A stretch of 64,000 nt of DNA, taken from the NCBI GenBank assembly GCA_002270565.1, contig NQMI01000009.1:124001-188000 (forward strand), written 5' to 3'. This DNA is from Stenocarpella maydis (Eukaryota > Ascomycota > Sordariomycetes > Diaporthales > Diaporthaceae). How positions within the stretch are numbered: the first letter of the stretch is position 1; each line of letters begins with the position of its first letter. Made by a program: the position numbers and the translations under genes. The notes under the pieces are model-generated. The model was not told where the DNA came from. It saw only the letters and a list, made by a program, of their open reading frames with translations, and made no database searches. This document shows, piece by piece, positions 1 through 11,313 of the stretch.

Positions 1-68
1 GACCTCACTGCCCCTCTAGCCTCGACTTCTCGAAAACACCCTTTCTTTCCTTTCGCCAATAGTCCAAC

Positions 69-1874
69 ATGGTATGCAAATCTAGCTATGCCTGCCCCTC
101 CTCCCGGACCCCTCGAGAGACACTTGGCTAACTGGCATTTCCAAACACACAGGCTTCCTTCAGCCCAACCCAGATCTTCGAGGAGGGCACCACCGAGGAG
201 AAGGGTGAAAATGCCCGTCTCACCGCATTCGTCGGCGCCATCGCCGTCGGCGATCTGGTCAAGAGCACTCTGGGTCCCAAGGGAATGGACAAGATTATGC
301 AATCTGCGTGCGTACCGGCTTGTCTGGTTCCCATTTCAAGCCTTGCGTTTCCCTGACTAACCTCTTCCTGCTTCAACAGCTCTACAGGCGAGATCCTGGT
401 CACAAACGACGGCGCAACCATCCTCAAGTCCATAGCCCTCGATAATGCTGCCGCAAAGGTGCTCGTCAACATCTCAAAAGTGCAAGACGATGAGGTCGGG
501 GACGGCACCACATCCGTATCCGTCCTGGCCGCCGAGCTGCTGCGTGAGGCCGAGAAGCTGGTCGACAAGAAGATCCACCCCCAGACTATCATCGAGGGAT
601 ACCGGTTAGCAAGCCAGGCTGCGCTCAAGGCCCTTGAAGACTCCGCCGTCGACCACAGCAAGAACCCCGAAGCCTTCAGGAAGGACCTGGTCGCCATTGC
701 AAGGACCACACTCAGCTCCAAGGTCCTCGCCCAGGACCGCGACCACTTTGCCGAGCTCGCCACCGAGGCCGTCCTGAGGCTGCAGGGCTCCTCCGACCTC
801 AGCAACATCCAGATCATCAAGAAGGCTGGTGGCAAGCTGAGCGACTCGTACCTGGACGATGGTTTCATTCTGGATAAGAAGATTGGTGTCAACCAGCCCA
901 AGCGTCTGGAGAAGGCCAAGATCCTCGTCGCAAACACCTCCATGGACACGGACAAGGTCAAGATCTTTGGTGCTCGCGTCAAGGTCACGTCGACAAGCAA
1001 GCTCGCCGAGCTCGAGAAGGCAGAGAAGGAGAAAATGAAGGCCAAGGTCGACAAGATCAAGGCGCACGGAATCAACTGCTTCATCAACCGCCAGCTCATC
1101 TACAACTGGCCCGAGCAGCTCTTTACCGATGCTGGTATCATGTCCATCGAACACGCCGACTTTGACGGTATTGAGAGACTGGCCCTGGTGACGGGAGGAG
1201 AGATCGCATCCACATTCGACCATCCCGAGCAGGTGAAGCTGGGCCACTGCGACCTCATCGAGGAGGTTATCATCGGCGAGGACACCCTTATTAGGTTCTC
1301 CGGGGTGGCGGCTGGCAGAGCATGCACCATCGTCCTCCGTGGCGCTACAAACCAGCTGCTCGACGAGGCTGAGCGAAGCTTGCACGACGCCCTCGCCGTG
1401 CTGTCCCAGACAGTCAAGGAGCCAAGGACAACGCTAGGCGGTGGATGCGCGGAGATGCTCATGGCCAAGGCTGTCGAGGCCCAGGCCACACGTGTCGAGG
1501 GCAAGAAGCAGGTGGCAGTCTCCTCATTCGCCGTCGCGCTGCGGCAACTACCAACCATCCTGGCCGACAATGCCGGTCTCGATTCCGGCGACCTGGTCGC
1601 CCGCCTGCGCAAGGCCATCTACGACGGCATGACGACGTATGGTCTGGACCTGATGATCCCTGGTGGCGGTATCGCCGACATGCGCGACCTGGGTGTTATC
1701 GAAAGCTACAAGCTGAAGAAGGCGGTGGTGTCATCGGCGAGCGAGGCTGCTGAGGTAAGCTTGAACTCTGTCTCATGACTGATCAAATGGTACACAACTG
1801 ACGCTTTTGCACAGTTACTTCTCCGCGTGGACAACATCATTAGAGCGGCACCTCGGAGGCGCGAGAGGCATTGA
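69..1874 (+). CDS. CCT2: T-complex protein 1 subunit beta (CCT2, cytosolic chaperonin)
   Basis: ATP-dependent subunit of the eight-membered TRiC/CCT ring that folds actin, tubulin and WD-repeat proteins in the cytosol. Exons 69-71, 153-307, 380-1754 and 1815-1874 give 530 aa, the usual CCT length. Seen: the group II chaperonin signatures [20 protein letters not shown] and [12 protein letters not shown], then [30 protein letters not shown] and [21 protein letters not shown], closing with [18 protein letters not shown]. These are diagnostic of the beta subunit. Only the ATG lies in the first coding exon; an 81-nt intron follows at once. The last intron (60 nt) joins AAE to LLRVDN, one residue shorter than fungal orthologs as I recall them, so that junction could be off by a codon. 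The gene begins near the window edge, so its promoter is outside. Housekeeping gene, complete. Confidence 0.96.
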
Positions 1875-3077
1875 TCTGGAGGACCATGATGGGTGGGCCG
1901 ATGTAGATGTGGGCGATCCTCAACGACTGTACAATACCCGATAGAGCCACCACAGTCAACCGTGTAATGACAAGTCAAGAAACCATTGGTCTTCTGTGGG
2001 CTCATCACACATCGTTGTTTGCGGGCCGCCGAAATGTATTACACCAATTCCAAACGATCAAGCTCTGCTACAGTGGTTGCTCGCCTTCCATAACACAGGC
2101 TGATGGACCTTTCCTCCTTGCTCCCCTAGCTGCCCTGCTACTTCGCGCCCCTTCAACTCCTGGGTGCGACGCTTCTGGCTACAACCAGATGGGAATTACT
2201 ACCTTTCACACCCCTTCCTGGGTTGTCAGCACTGCCAGCTTGACTCATGTAGGTGTTTGCGTACCATACCAAGCGACTCTAACCATGCAGCAGCGCGCTC
2301 ATCTCGAACAACCGTGTCAGCACATGGCTTAGGACGCCAGCGCATATCAGCAAACAGACAGGTCCGAGGCCACGCAGGCCAGGCTCGTCCGAGGCGGAAA
2401 CCGGCCAAGGCGAGCTAGACGAGCACCGTTGATGCGGCAAGGAAGTGGAACAGGCCGATAGAGACGCAGTAATGCATGTTTGGGGAAAATGTTGTCTTTT
2501 GCACGCAGGGACGTAGAACAGAAGTTGCTCCGAGGAGTTTACTGGATACGCCTCATCCACTCTGTCACCTCGGGTCGTCCTGAGCAGCCGGCCTGGTTTT
2601 GATGCCCCAGGGCCAGGGCCAAGAAAGATGTCTCAGCCCTCGGGTCATGATAGCATCATAGCCCAGGTCTGTTTCTCTTACCGGCTTGCTTCCTGCTGGG
2701 GCGCTAGGTGTAATTGCTGCCTGCAATAGGAAAAGAATGGGAATGAGGATGAGTGAGTGCTGCAACACTTTTCGCGGTGTATGACGACGATTCGCGCTGG
2801 GCATTGTGCCGCTAGGCCGGGGCGGCGTGCTCTTGGTGGAGCTGAAACGTGCCGGTTGCCGGGTGTCGCTGCACGACCCAACTGGAATTGTCCTGGGGGT
2901 TGACGTGAACGGCCAGGTGGTTTGGAGCCATGGATTTGTTCCGGAAAAGGTTACATACACACTCTGTCCCCTTCTGGCCACTTTAGTAACATGCCATCAA
3001 CTGCGAGCTGCCCAGCTGGCCTATCCAACCACCCCCCTTCTCCCATTCGACTACCTGGCCAACCTCGAGCCCCAAAC
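1875..3077. other. Intergenic region between convergent CCT2 and P450 genes
   Basis: About 1.2 kb between two gene 3' ends. Open frames here are short, overlapping on both strands and show no recognisable domain. I see no RNA gene, repeat or regulatory element I can support. Confidence 0.6.
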
Positions 3078-5029
3078 TCACTTCCTCTTCGTGAACTTGA
3101 TCATGATGGGCGGCAACGTGGTAGTAAACGTATCCTTTGCCTCCTGATCAAACGCCACCCCGTCCTCCCCAGGCGCAAACTCGACGTCAAACTCCCTCAG
3201 CGTCCTCGACAGCGCAATCCTCAGCGAAAGGAACGCCAGGTTCTTGCCGGGGCACTGGTACGCGCCGAGCTGGAAGGGGAAGTACGGCGCGCCGTCGGTG
3301 CCCATCTCGGCCCTCCTCTCGCCCCACCTCTCAGGCACAAAGTCCGCCGCCTCCGCCCAGTACCGCGGGTCCGTCTGGATCCGCTGCACGGGGACAAACA
3401 CGTTGGTGCCGCCGGGGATGAAGGTCCCGTCGACGGTCAGGCCCTGCGGCGGCGTCACGCGGTGGCCTCCCGTCAGGAGCGCCGGCTTGAGGCGCAGGGT
3501 CTCGTGGATGACGTCGTCGAGGAAGCCCACCGCCCTGACGGCCTCGTAGTCCCACCGCCCCGCCGCGCCGAGGGCGGCATCGAGCCGCGCCTGGAGCTTC
3601 TCCTGGGCGCGCGGGTGCCTGCAGAGGTAGTACAGGACGGTGGCCAGCGTCGTGGCGGCCGTCTCGCTGCCCGCCACGATGACGACGCGCGAGTCCTCGT
3701 GCAGCGCCGGGTCTGAGGGCGGCGCGGAGGGGTCCTTGTCTATCACGGCCTTGACGAGCCACGAGACGATGTCCTGGGGGTAGTCTTCTGCGTTGTAGTT
3801 CTGCATGCCTCGGTCAGTGTTCGTGATGCCAGATCTCAGGGGACGCCGGGGGGGGGGGGCGTTGTTCGCTAGGCGTGCTGGCTGGGTGGGCACCGACCTT
3901 CTTCTTTGCCTCGATCTCCGAGCCACACCAGGCAAAGAAATCCTGGTATGCTGCTGCGGCCCCTGGGATCTTGCCCATCATGTTCAGCATCCACGGGACG
4001 TGGCTCATGATACCGAGGACGTTCATAGACGAGTGGACACCCTCAATTGCTGGGTGCTGCTCCCCGTTGGCCACACAGTTGAATTCCTTGCCGAATCCGA
4101 CCTTGCCTGTCACTGTATTAGCGGTCTACATTTCAAGGCGGTTGCGAATCTTTAAACTGACCCATGATGTCAAAAGACAGGTACATGGACCATGCCGTCG
4201 CGTCGACGGTACCACGCTTGGAGAGCTGGTCGATGAACTGGTCGACCTTGGAGTTGATCGCCGGCTCATAAGTATTCAGCGCTGTGTACCCTGTCAGTTG
4301 GAGCATCTCGCTGCTGTGGTTCTGGGGAAACTCACCCTTGATTGAGAACCCTTTGTCCCAAGTCCTGCGCCTCCGCTTGTGCGCCTCATGGTCTCTTGTC
4401 ATGTGGATCGAGCACTTCAAAGGATCCGTATCGACCTGGCCATACCAGGTGGATTTCCTAGCCTCCGAAAGAGGCCCATAGATCAGGGGCACAGCTGACT
4501 TGCGGATGATTGCCAGCTCGCGTGGCCCTAGGTTTCCAAGTCAGGGTGAGGGCTCAGCAATTAGTTTTTGTTACCGGAGCTACTGACCTGTCCGGATGAA
4601 ATCACCATATTCTTCGTTCCACTTGCTAACCTGTTTGAAATACTTCAGGCCTTGGGATGCCTTGTACGCCGAGTAGAAGCGAGAGACTTTGGCAAGGGGT
4701 GGCCCCGGAAACTTCCTCAGTCGATGGAAGAAGCACCTGTAAATGCCGATGCTGAGGAAGACTGCCAGGTTGAAAGACGTAGATAGCAGGGCCACCCTCG
4801 CAAGTGCAGCCAGGGGCGCGAGCCCGGCGAATACATGCACCCCGGAGAGCGCAACAAGAGTGAGAAACCCGACGGCGACAAGCGTGTACATGAAACCCTC
4901 CACCTCGACAGTTCGCAGGAACGTGATGTGGAAGACCACCCCCAGGGCCGCAGCAGTTGATGCGGCCCGGACGGTGTCAACGTCCAAAATAGCTCGGAGA
5001 GACTCCGGGGCTCCGGATGCTGAAGGCAT
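3078..5029 (-). CDS. Cytochrome P450 monooxygenase, membrane-anchored
   Basis: Haem-thiolate monooxygenase, expected on the ER membrane with a CPR partner; substrate unknown. Exons (minus strand) 5029-4588, 4527-4336, 4290-4162, 4106-3898 and 3800-3078 give 564 aa. Seen: several hydrophobic N-terminal segments (about residues 20-110) before the proline hinge FPGPP; I-helix AGSETAAT (367-374); ExxR as ETLR (424-427); PERW (480-483); haem loop FQLGAYQCPG (500-509) with the thiolate Cys507. The usual Arg two residues before the cysteine is Tyr505. An in-frame ATG lies upstream at 5092, but a TATA-like element at 5119-5126 would leave it almost no leader, so 5029 is preferred. The multi-helix N-terminus resembles fungal P450s often labelled tryprostatin-hydroxylase-like (from memory). 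It faces the Pth11-like gene across a shared 1 kb region. Intron 4 holds a 12-G run. Confidence 0.92.
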
Positions 5030-6056
5030 GGCGGCTGTGAGACCCGGTGCTGGATTGTGCTGGCAACGAGCGTCAGCATCGGCAGTGTGCACGACTTGGG
5101 GGCTCTCGCCGGCGTGGTATTTAAAGGCGCTGGGGAAGCTTGCTCAGAACCGCTGCGGGATAATCACCCGGTCCTCACTGGCCTGTTTGATTTTTTCCAG
5201 CAGCGCCATCAGCGAGGTAACACTGGTGGATCTGTATGCAGTCGCGCAAAAGGTGTTGGTTCTCGACGAGCTCATGCGGGTTCCCAAAGCGGCAACGGAG
5301 TGGGCACCACACATGGCAGCGAAGCTCCACGTCTGGGGGCAAAACAAAAGGGGACCGTTGAATTCTCGGACCCGGAATGTAACGTCTTTATTGCCGGTTC
5401 CCAGTTTCAACCCTGGGGCGCTCTCCTGTTGTTTCTAGGCAATTGATGGACCGCACATCCCGGGAGATGGATCTACTAACAGTACCAACGGCACTACTGC
5501 TGATTCCCGCACGTGCGGGGCGATCGCGTCGGTCGCCTAAACAGGATTGTTCCTGAGGATCTTCGCATGCTGTGAGACTGGGACCAATTTCATGATAGTG
5601 TAGGAATAATGTTTTGGCAGTCAGGAGTGGTCAAGAACGCCGAGGCCCCATGGAGGTCCGGAGAGGTGGACCCTCAGGCTGGTCAGAATGGAGACAGGCT
5701 GTGGCAGGAAGGGGATCAACCAGCCAACAGCACAACCAACAGCCCATACCATAAAAGATGACAAGTCGATTAGCATGACTCGTCAATGCTCGTTTCCGGA
5801 TGGGTGGAACAGTACACATTAGTACATGAAAATGAAGTTGGCCAGGCGCCCTGTTCGTCATCTTTGATTCGTTCGGAGCCCAGGGGGCAGTGTGGACTGG
5901 CTTCCGGGGCGTCGCGCGGATCCGACGTCTTGAGGCTCTGTGGACTTTGTGGTGCCAATCTGCATTAACTCTTGCATTCGATTCCCCCAGGTATTGCTCG
6001 TTTTAGGCGACGTCCATTCATTCTTTCACTCTGTCCCCTGGTGGCCTCCTCTGCAC
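5030..6056. other. Divergent intergenic region (P450 / Pth11-like)
   Basis: About 1 kb separates two divergently transcribed genes, so it should hold both promoters and could allow co-regulation. Apart from the TATA-like element on the P450 side, no motif can be assigned by eye. ORFs here are short and have no recognisable domain. Confidence 0.5.
5119..5126 (-). promoter_or_regulatory. TATA-like element upstream of the P450 gene
   Basis: Reads TTTAAATA on the minus strand, about 90 bp before the chosen P450 start codon. Position and sequence suit a core promoter TATA box; no experimental support. Confidence 0.4.
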
Positions 6057-7374
6057 ATGGTCACCACCATGGCGATAGAGAATCTTCAGCCGTTGGCCTA
6101 TGCTATCACTTCGTTGTTGTTCGCTATTGGAACGGCATCTTTCTTCTTCAGGTACTACTGCAGAGCAGTGATCAAGAATGCCTTTGGGTGGGATGATGTC
6201 CTCTCCATTTTCTTGCTGGTACGCCTGCCAACTGCGCAATGTTGAGATGGGAAGAAAGCACTGACAGACAAATTGCAATCAGTTAGTCAACATAATGCAG
6301 CAGGTGATTCTATACATGTTTCTGTATTACGGCTGCGGTCTGTGAGTGTCACCTTTCCGGTGGATGGCTTCGCGATCACTTGATACTAACTTCCGGGTCG
6401 TGCAGACATGCCTCGACCTTGACACCTTACCAGCTCGAAAAGATCACACTAGTACGTCCGGAAATACGCCGCCGCCGCGAGCGAGACTAACTCAATAGAA
6501 TAGTGGCTTTTCATAGAGGAGTTGTTTTACATGGTAACGCACTGGACGATAAAGACGACCTTTTTGATGTTCTACCTGCGCCTATCGCCCAACGCCACAT
6601 TCCGCGTCTCGTGCTACATCACCATGGGCCTGAACACGGCTTTCATGATCATAAACTGGCTCCTGGCTCTCCTCCAATGCATCCCCCTTGATGCATACTT
6701 TCATCCAGCTGCTCATCCCCATGCCCGGTGCATCAATAAGGGGGTACTTCTTCTGGGACCGTCCATACTGGTAATGAACTCCCTCGAACTCGCCATGTTC
6801 GATGAAAAGTGCTGACGTTGATTTCGTACAATTCCAGAATCTCATCACTGATGTCATCATTCTCGTCCTGCCTATCCGAACCATCTGGAATCTCAACATG
6901 TCCCGGCGCAAAAAGATCGCCGTCACCGGTGTCCTAGGCTTCGGAGCATCTTCGGTGTTCGTGGCCGGGTGCCGTTTCATCGTGCTCGCGGAACTGCGCA
7001 ACACCCAAGACCCTTCGTACGTGCTGGGACACATGGTGATCGTTGCGGCATTCGAGATACAACTCGCAATAATCGCAGTCAACCTGCCCGCGATGAAAGG
7101 ACTATACTCCGGCATGACGGGGGGCTCCAGCAACGACCGGTCCGAGCCGGCCAGCGGCAGCAACGGCTACAAGCTCTCGGCCATGGATGCAATGGGCAAG
7201 AGGCTGCGGCCCGCGGGCTCGCGGAAGAACGCTGCTGGACCCGTGGCAGACGTGAGCATCACCCGCCATTTGGCGAGTGAGTCCGAAGAGGAGCTTTGGC
7301 AGCTGGAGGATCAGGGCAGCGCCCACGTTACACGGGAAACCCACGTTAGAGCTGCGGTAGTTGTCGAGCAATAA
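6057..7374 (+). CDS. Pth11/SAT4-type rhodopsin-fold integral membrane protein
   Basis: Seven-helix membrane protein of the fungal rhodopsin-like (SAT4/Pth11-related) superfamily, often discussed as candidate surface receptors; ligand unknown. Exons 6057-6218, 6283-6341, 6406-6451, 6504-6770 and 6838-7374 give 356 aa. Seen: hydrophobic helix 1, then the family motif FGWDDVLSIF, a conserved loop with PYQLEKITLW, helices around FYMVTHWTIKTTFLMFYLRL and AFMIINWLLALLQC, the NLITDVIILVLPIRTIW helix, MSRRKKIAVTGVLGFG, and a final helix before a hydrophilic tail of about 90 residues rich in Ser, Gly and charged residues. No N-terminal CFEM cysteine domain is present, so it is the CFEM-less type. The start is the first in-frame ATG with a suitable N-terminus. 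Divergent from the P450. Confidence 0.88.
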
Positions 7375-10104
7375 GCGCTTGTTCATATTCTTTTTTTAAT
7401 AATTTTTCGTTAACAGCAGAGAGAAAAATTATAAATTTAGCAAGCAATCCTGTGGATTAAAAAAACATGCTCGGCGTCTGTGGAAAAGGCCGTGGCTTTA
7501 TCCCATCCTCAAAGTATTCCAAGTCCCCCGCTTGTTCAATTAGCAAAATGTATAGTATCTTGAAATGCTAGGAAGGTCAGCTGCTGCAGATGCTACTTAT
7601 GATGAACGATGTCTTCAGACGCAGTATCCCTAAATCAACATGTCCTTTATATGAATAGTATTCCTGGTGGAGGTGTAAGACGCGATTATGTGCAGGTGAA
7701 GCGGGTCAGGTGCCAGGTGAGCGGTTCAGGGATGAATGATACACACTGTGGAGTAAACTACCCCCAGGTTTCTTGAGGCATACAGCCCCGGGCAATGATT
7801 TACCCCGGAGATGGGTCATGTGTGACGGGAACCTTTTCAAAGTTGTAGAATGATCCAGATCGATTCCTGAAGTCTGCTTACCAGGCACTCAGGTGCCCCT
7901 TGGGAGTCAGCTCTCCGACACTTTCGCCATGCTACACGTGTAGCTGTCTAATTGGTATTACATGACCTTCCGACCACGGAGACGCAAACATCTGAAAACA
8001 ATGAGAATAGCTGTGGGATTCTCCTGGTTCGAGCCGATCAAAACATGATTAGTGACTTGCATGTATAGCATGTTCTCTTGTCTCTGGAGCTATTGGTACT
8101 TTACTGCGGATCGGTGATCCCCAGATGCCCTTCCCAAGTGTGCTGAGCAGGGTCAGATTATGAAGTGATCTGGCTTTTATGATCTGTGCTTCCGATAGAA
8201 TTGATACATCACAGCAGTTGATCGTCGAGCGTTTAAGGGGCCCAGAAACTGAAGGGGGGATGGAACCTTGTGTTGTTAGAAAGAAAGCTCACAGGGGCTT
8301 GAAGACCTCCGCGTAGGCGATACCGGAGAGTGCCGGGGCTCTAGAGTTGAGGTTCTCGTGATGGCAATCTTGTTGGCCAGCAGCCTGCTTCCGTTAGCAT
8401 GTGCTTAATTTGTGCGGACCGAGTCTGCCCTGTGATTGGGGACTCGACGTCGTTGATCCGCTGTCGGACTTGTCAAAGCCCTGTCTCCTAAAAGCATATC
8501 TTGTCCCCGGAACCACTCATGAGAACTTCAAACTGATGAACGCCAATGCGCCGAATCATATTTGAATATTTTAGTCCCAGAATCTGATAGAATGGAAAAT
8601 TATAATAAGCCGACACAGGTGCAGACCCGCGATAGGCGCAGAGACGGTGAGACGAGCAAAAGAATGAACCGGATCTTCCAATCAGAACCAGCAAATACTG
8701 GCCCTATATATGCTCAGTGATATCATATGCACGTAGGATGACTTCGTTGCTGGCAGTCCTGCCTGCAGTCGCATGATGGGTGCCTGAACTTGCATCGGAT
8801 TAACGCGTGTTGTCGGTGGAAACGAAACTCAACCGTCTAACTAACTATCTAGGTACTTAGCATGCTGTGACTTGCGCGAGACTTCTATAAATTCCAACAG
8901 TCTTAATGCTAACATAATATATTCAAAAAAAAAATAGTATTACTACAGAACAATCTCCTTGGCTTTATATAAAACCAATATATTTTAACCTTTATGTTAT
9001 GATAAGAGTACCATGTATGTTATGGCACGGCTTTATATACCGCTTGAGAATTCCAGCCCGTGTTGGAAATCAATTCTAGTCTTTTAGTCTATTCAGCTAA
9101 AGCCAACCATAGTACATTACCTAGCAGTACATGCTACACTTTAATATATGATACGAAAATATTAATATTTCTATAGTTATTATAAGAATTAAAACTATAT
9201 AGTTATCAAGTTTTAGGTGTCGCGCAACCCACAACATGCTGACTCTGGAGGGTGGGGGCTGTGGATTTCGTTTTACACAGACAGCGGCTAGTTCGAACTA
9301 GTACAGAGCATCCTTCCCCCAAGGCGAGACGTAAGCTCCACAGAACTCTATGAAACCTGTTACCACTAGGCAAGCCACTCCGGAAGCTCCCCTAAAGTTT
9401 ATTTTGTTTCGATTGCCTCAACTATGCAACTCCCTTGCCCATTCGGCTGAACCGCCTTTACTCATTAGCGGCTGGGAGCCTCAGCATCACTTCGAAGCAT
9501 AAGGTTGATGATGTCACATCCGGCCCAATCTCCCCTTGCCAAATCACTCCGCATCCCTGACGGGGCTCTCCCTAGATTGTGACCACACGGAGCTCATGGT
9601 CCGGAAGGCTCTCTGACACTGGGCACGTGGCCCAGCAAAGTCGACAGTGACTGCGCAACACGAATAAGTGGTAATGAAGGTGCCCAATGAAGGTTGTGCA
9701 GGGAACAAGCCTGAGTCGCACACGGTCTCCGGCGGCTGTTCCTATGGCGAGGCTTAGGATACGCTGTCTAGGCTGAAAACGGGAAATCTGCGACTCCCAG
9801 CACCTCCGACGTCACCGAGATTGCTATGGAAGTGTGACTTGTCCACACGACGGCCCCCTATGAAGACCGCGAAGCCGGTGGAAGCATCAGCCACCGTTCT
9901 AGGAGTGATTATATCCTGCCGCGCACCCCCTGAACATACTCTTCTCCCCCGGCCGTCTTTATTCTGGCGTGGATGTTTCCCCTGGTCACCTCCCAACCCG
10001 CCGTTGATCATCAACAAACCATTCCTTCCGTCTTTATTCCATAATACCAGTCCTAGCCACATTTCTATAACTACGCCGACCGTCCTTCAGCATAAGTCTG
10101 CAAT
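7375..10104. other. Gene-poor region with AT-rich island (about 8880-9230)
   Basis: 2.7 kb without a supportable gene. From about 8880 to 9230 the sequence becomes strongly A/T- and TpA-rich, unlike the flanking gene DNA, and coding frames vanish. This suits an old RIP-mutated repeat but no element can be identified. A perfect 14-bp palindrome CTAGTTCGAACTAG lies at 9288-9301. The last few hundred bases should contain the promoter of the next gene. Confidence 0.5.
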
Positions 10105-11313
10105 ATGGACGGAGTTTTGTACAACATAGCGGCGATGTTGTTGAAGGACATGCTCAAGTCACCATATACCAAGGCACGAGACTACGAGCGGAACGTCCGC
10201 CAAGCCTACCGAGATGTTGAGAACCTGCAAATTACCTTGGAACATACCAAGTGCAAATGTGAAGGCCAGCCCCTCGGTAAACTTCACGCCGACTTCATGA
10301 AGCGGGCCGAGACACAGATAGAAGCCGCCTATCGTACACTGCGCAGGCATTATCCATATTATATCTCCAAATCACAGCTTTTCGAGTATGCATGGTCGCC
10401 GCGCGCCGAGCTGAGGCTACTCGATATAGGGAAAGAGGCCAACCAGACAGCCAAAGGCCTCAATGATCTCGCCGAGATTCGATTCGCTGACGTCGGGGAG
10501 GACATGGGAGATGACAAAGACAAGGAAAAAGAGGATGAGAAGATCAAGAAAAAAGACAAGTCACCAACGAGGCCTTCTCTTGATCTCTCTGGAGTCCAGT
10601 CCGGCAATGCGACCTCGAGGGGCTCAGGCAGCCCACGCAGTATGTCCAGTCGACCCGGCGGCGTGTTCAGCCCTATACCCATCCAGCCCACCGGTATATA
10701 TAGCCCTCGTAGCAGCACGTCCAGTTTCTCAGATCCCGTGAGGAGACACTCGACGTCGTCATCCAGGCGGAGGAGCCAAAGCAGCCATCCCGGCCGCCAG
10801 AAACAAGAACTCCTCACTGCGCCGTCGTGGCCCAAGACTATCCACTTCGAAACCATAACGGAGACCGGCCGCGAGCGCGAGCAGGCCCTTGACAACCTGC
10901 AGTACGGCATCGACCAGGTCCTCGGCGCTGTCGACCACGAGCAGGAGTACAAGGCCATGGTTTACTTGGAACGCGCGCTCAAGGAGGTCCTCCGGCTGCA
11001 GCGGTCCCAGGGCTTCTCGGGCTCCCAGATGGGTGAGGACCTCGGCGAGGCGGTCGACGAGCTCGACCTGGCGATGCGGACGCTCGTCGCCGCCAAGACG
11101 GACAAGCAGAAGTACCGCGCCCTCAAGGACCTCAGCTATGCGATCCGGGGCGTCGACGACGCGCTGTATGCGCGTAGGAAGAGCAAGGAGCAAGACTTGC
11201 GGCGGAGCCACGATCACAGAAGCCCCGTCCGTGTCAGCAGCAAGCGGCGTGGGAAGCAAGTCAGCACGGAAAGGAGCAGAGGATATTCGATGCAGTCTGT
11301 ATCACCCCGGTAA
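10105..11313 (+). CDS. Uncharacterised 402-aa protein, coiled-coil / low-complexity
   Basis: I do not recognise a family. Single exon, 402 aa. Three parts are visible: residues 1-125, predominantly helical with heptad-like spacing (paired Cys at 50 and 52, aromatic cluster HYPYYISKS at 82-90); residues 130-255, acidic/Lys-rich (DDKDKEKEDEKIKKKDK) then Ser/Pro/Arg-rich and probably disordered; and residues 260-385, again helical (QYGIDQVLGAVDHEQEYKAM and the ALKEVLRLQRSQG stretch), ending in a basic tail. There is no signal peptide or membrane segment. GC-rich third codon positions in the second half support real coding. The ATG used is the first in frame. A scaffold or signalling role is possible but not shown. 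Confidence 0.72.
   Translation: MDGVLYNIAAMLLKDMLKSPYTKARDYERNVRQAYRDVENLQITLEHTKCKCEGQPLGKLHADFMKRAETQIEAAYRTLRRHYPYYISKSQLFEYAWSPRAELRLLDIGKEANQTAKGLNDLAEIRFADVGEDMGDDKDKEKEDEKIKKKDKSPTRPSLDLSGVQSGNATSRGSGSPRSMSSRPGGVFSPIPIQPTGIYSPRSSTSSFSDPVRRHSTSSSRRRSQSSHPGRQKQELLTAPSWPKTIHFETITETGREREQALDNLQYGIDQVLGAVDHEQEYKAMVYLERALKEVLRLQRSQGFSGSQMGEDLGEAVDELDLAMRTLVAAKTDKQKYRALKDLSYAIRGVDDALYARRKSKEQDLRRSHDHRSPVRVSSKRRGKQVSTERSRGYSMQSVSPR

Noticed and set aside
128..1099. 323-codon open frame antisense to CCT2
   Set aside because: It lies wholly over the CCT2 exons, has no domain, and arises from the codon bias of the sense gene.
3331..3762. Arg/Gly/Ala-rich frames overlapping the P450 last exon
   Set aside because: Shadow frames of the P450; composition only.
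3078..7374. Secondary-metabolite gene cluster around the P450
   Set aside because: No polyketide synthase, NRPS, terpene cyclase, prenyltransferase or transporter lies in the window; the single P450 and a distant MDR reductase are not enough.
8021..8045. Possible tRNA T-arm (GGTTCGAGCC)
   Set aside because: The flanking bases do not pair into a five-base T stem and no D-arm or acceptor stem is found.
9288..9301. CTAGTTCGAACTAG as tRNA or attachment site
   Set aside because: It is a plain palindrome with no cloverleaf or recombinase gene nearby.
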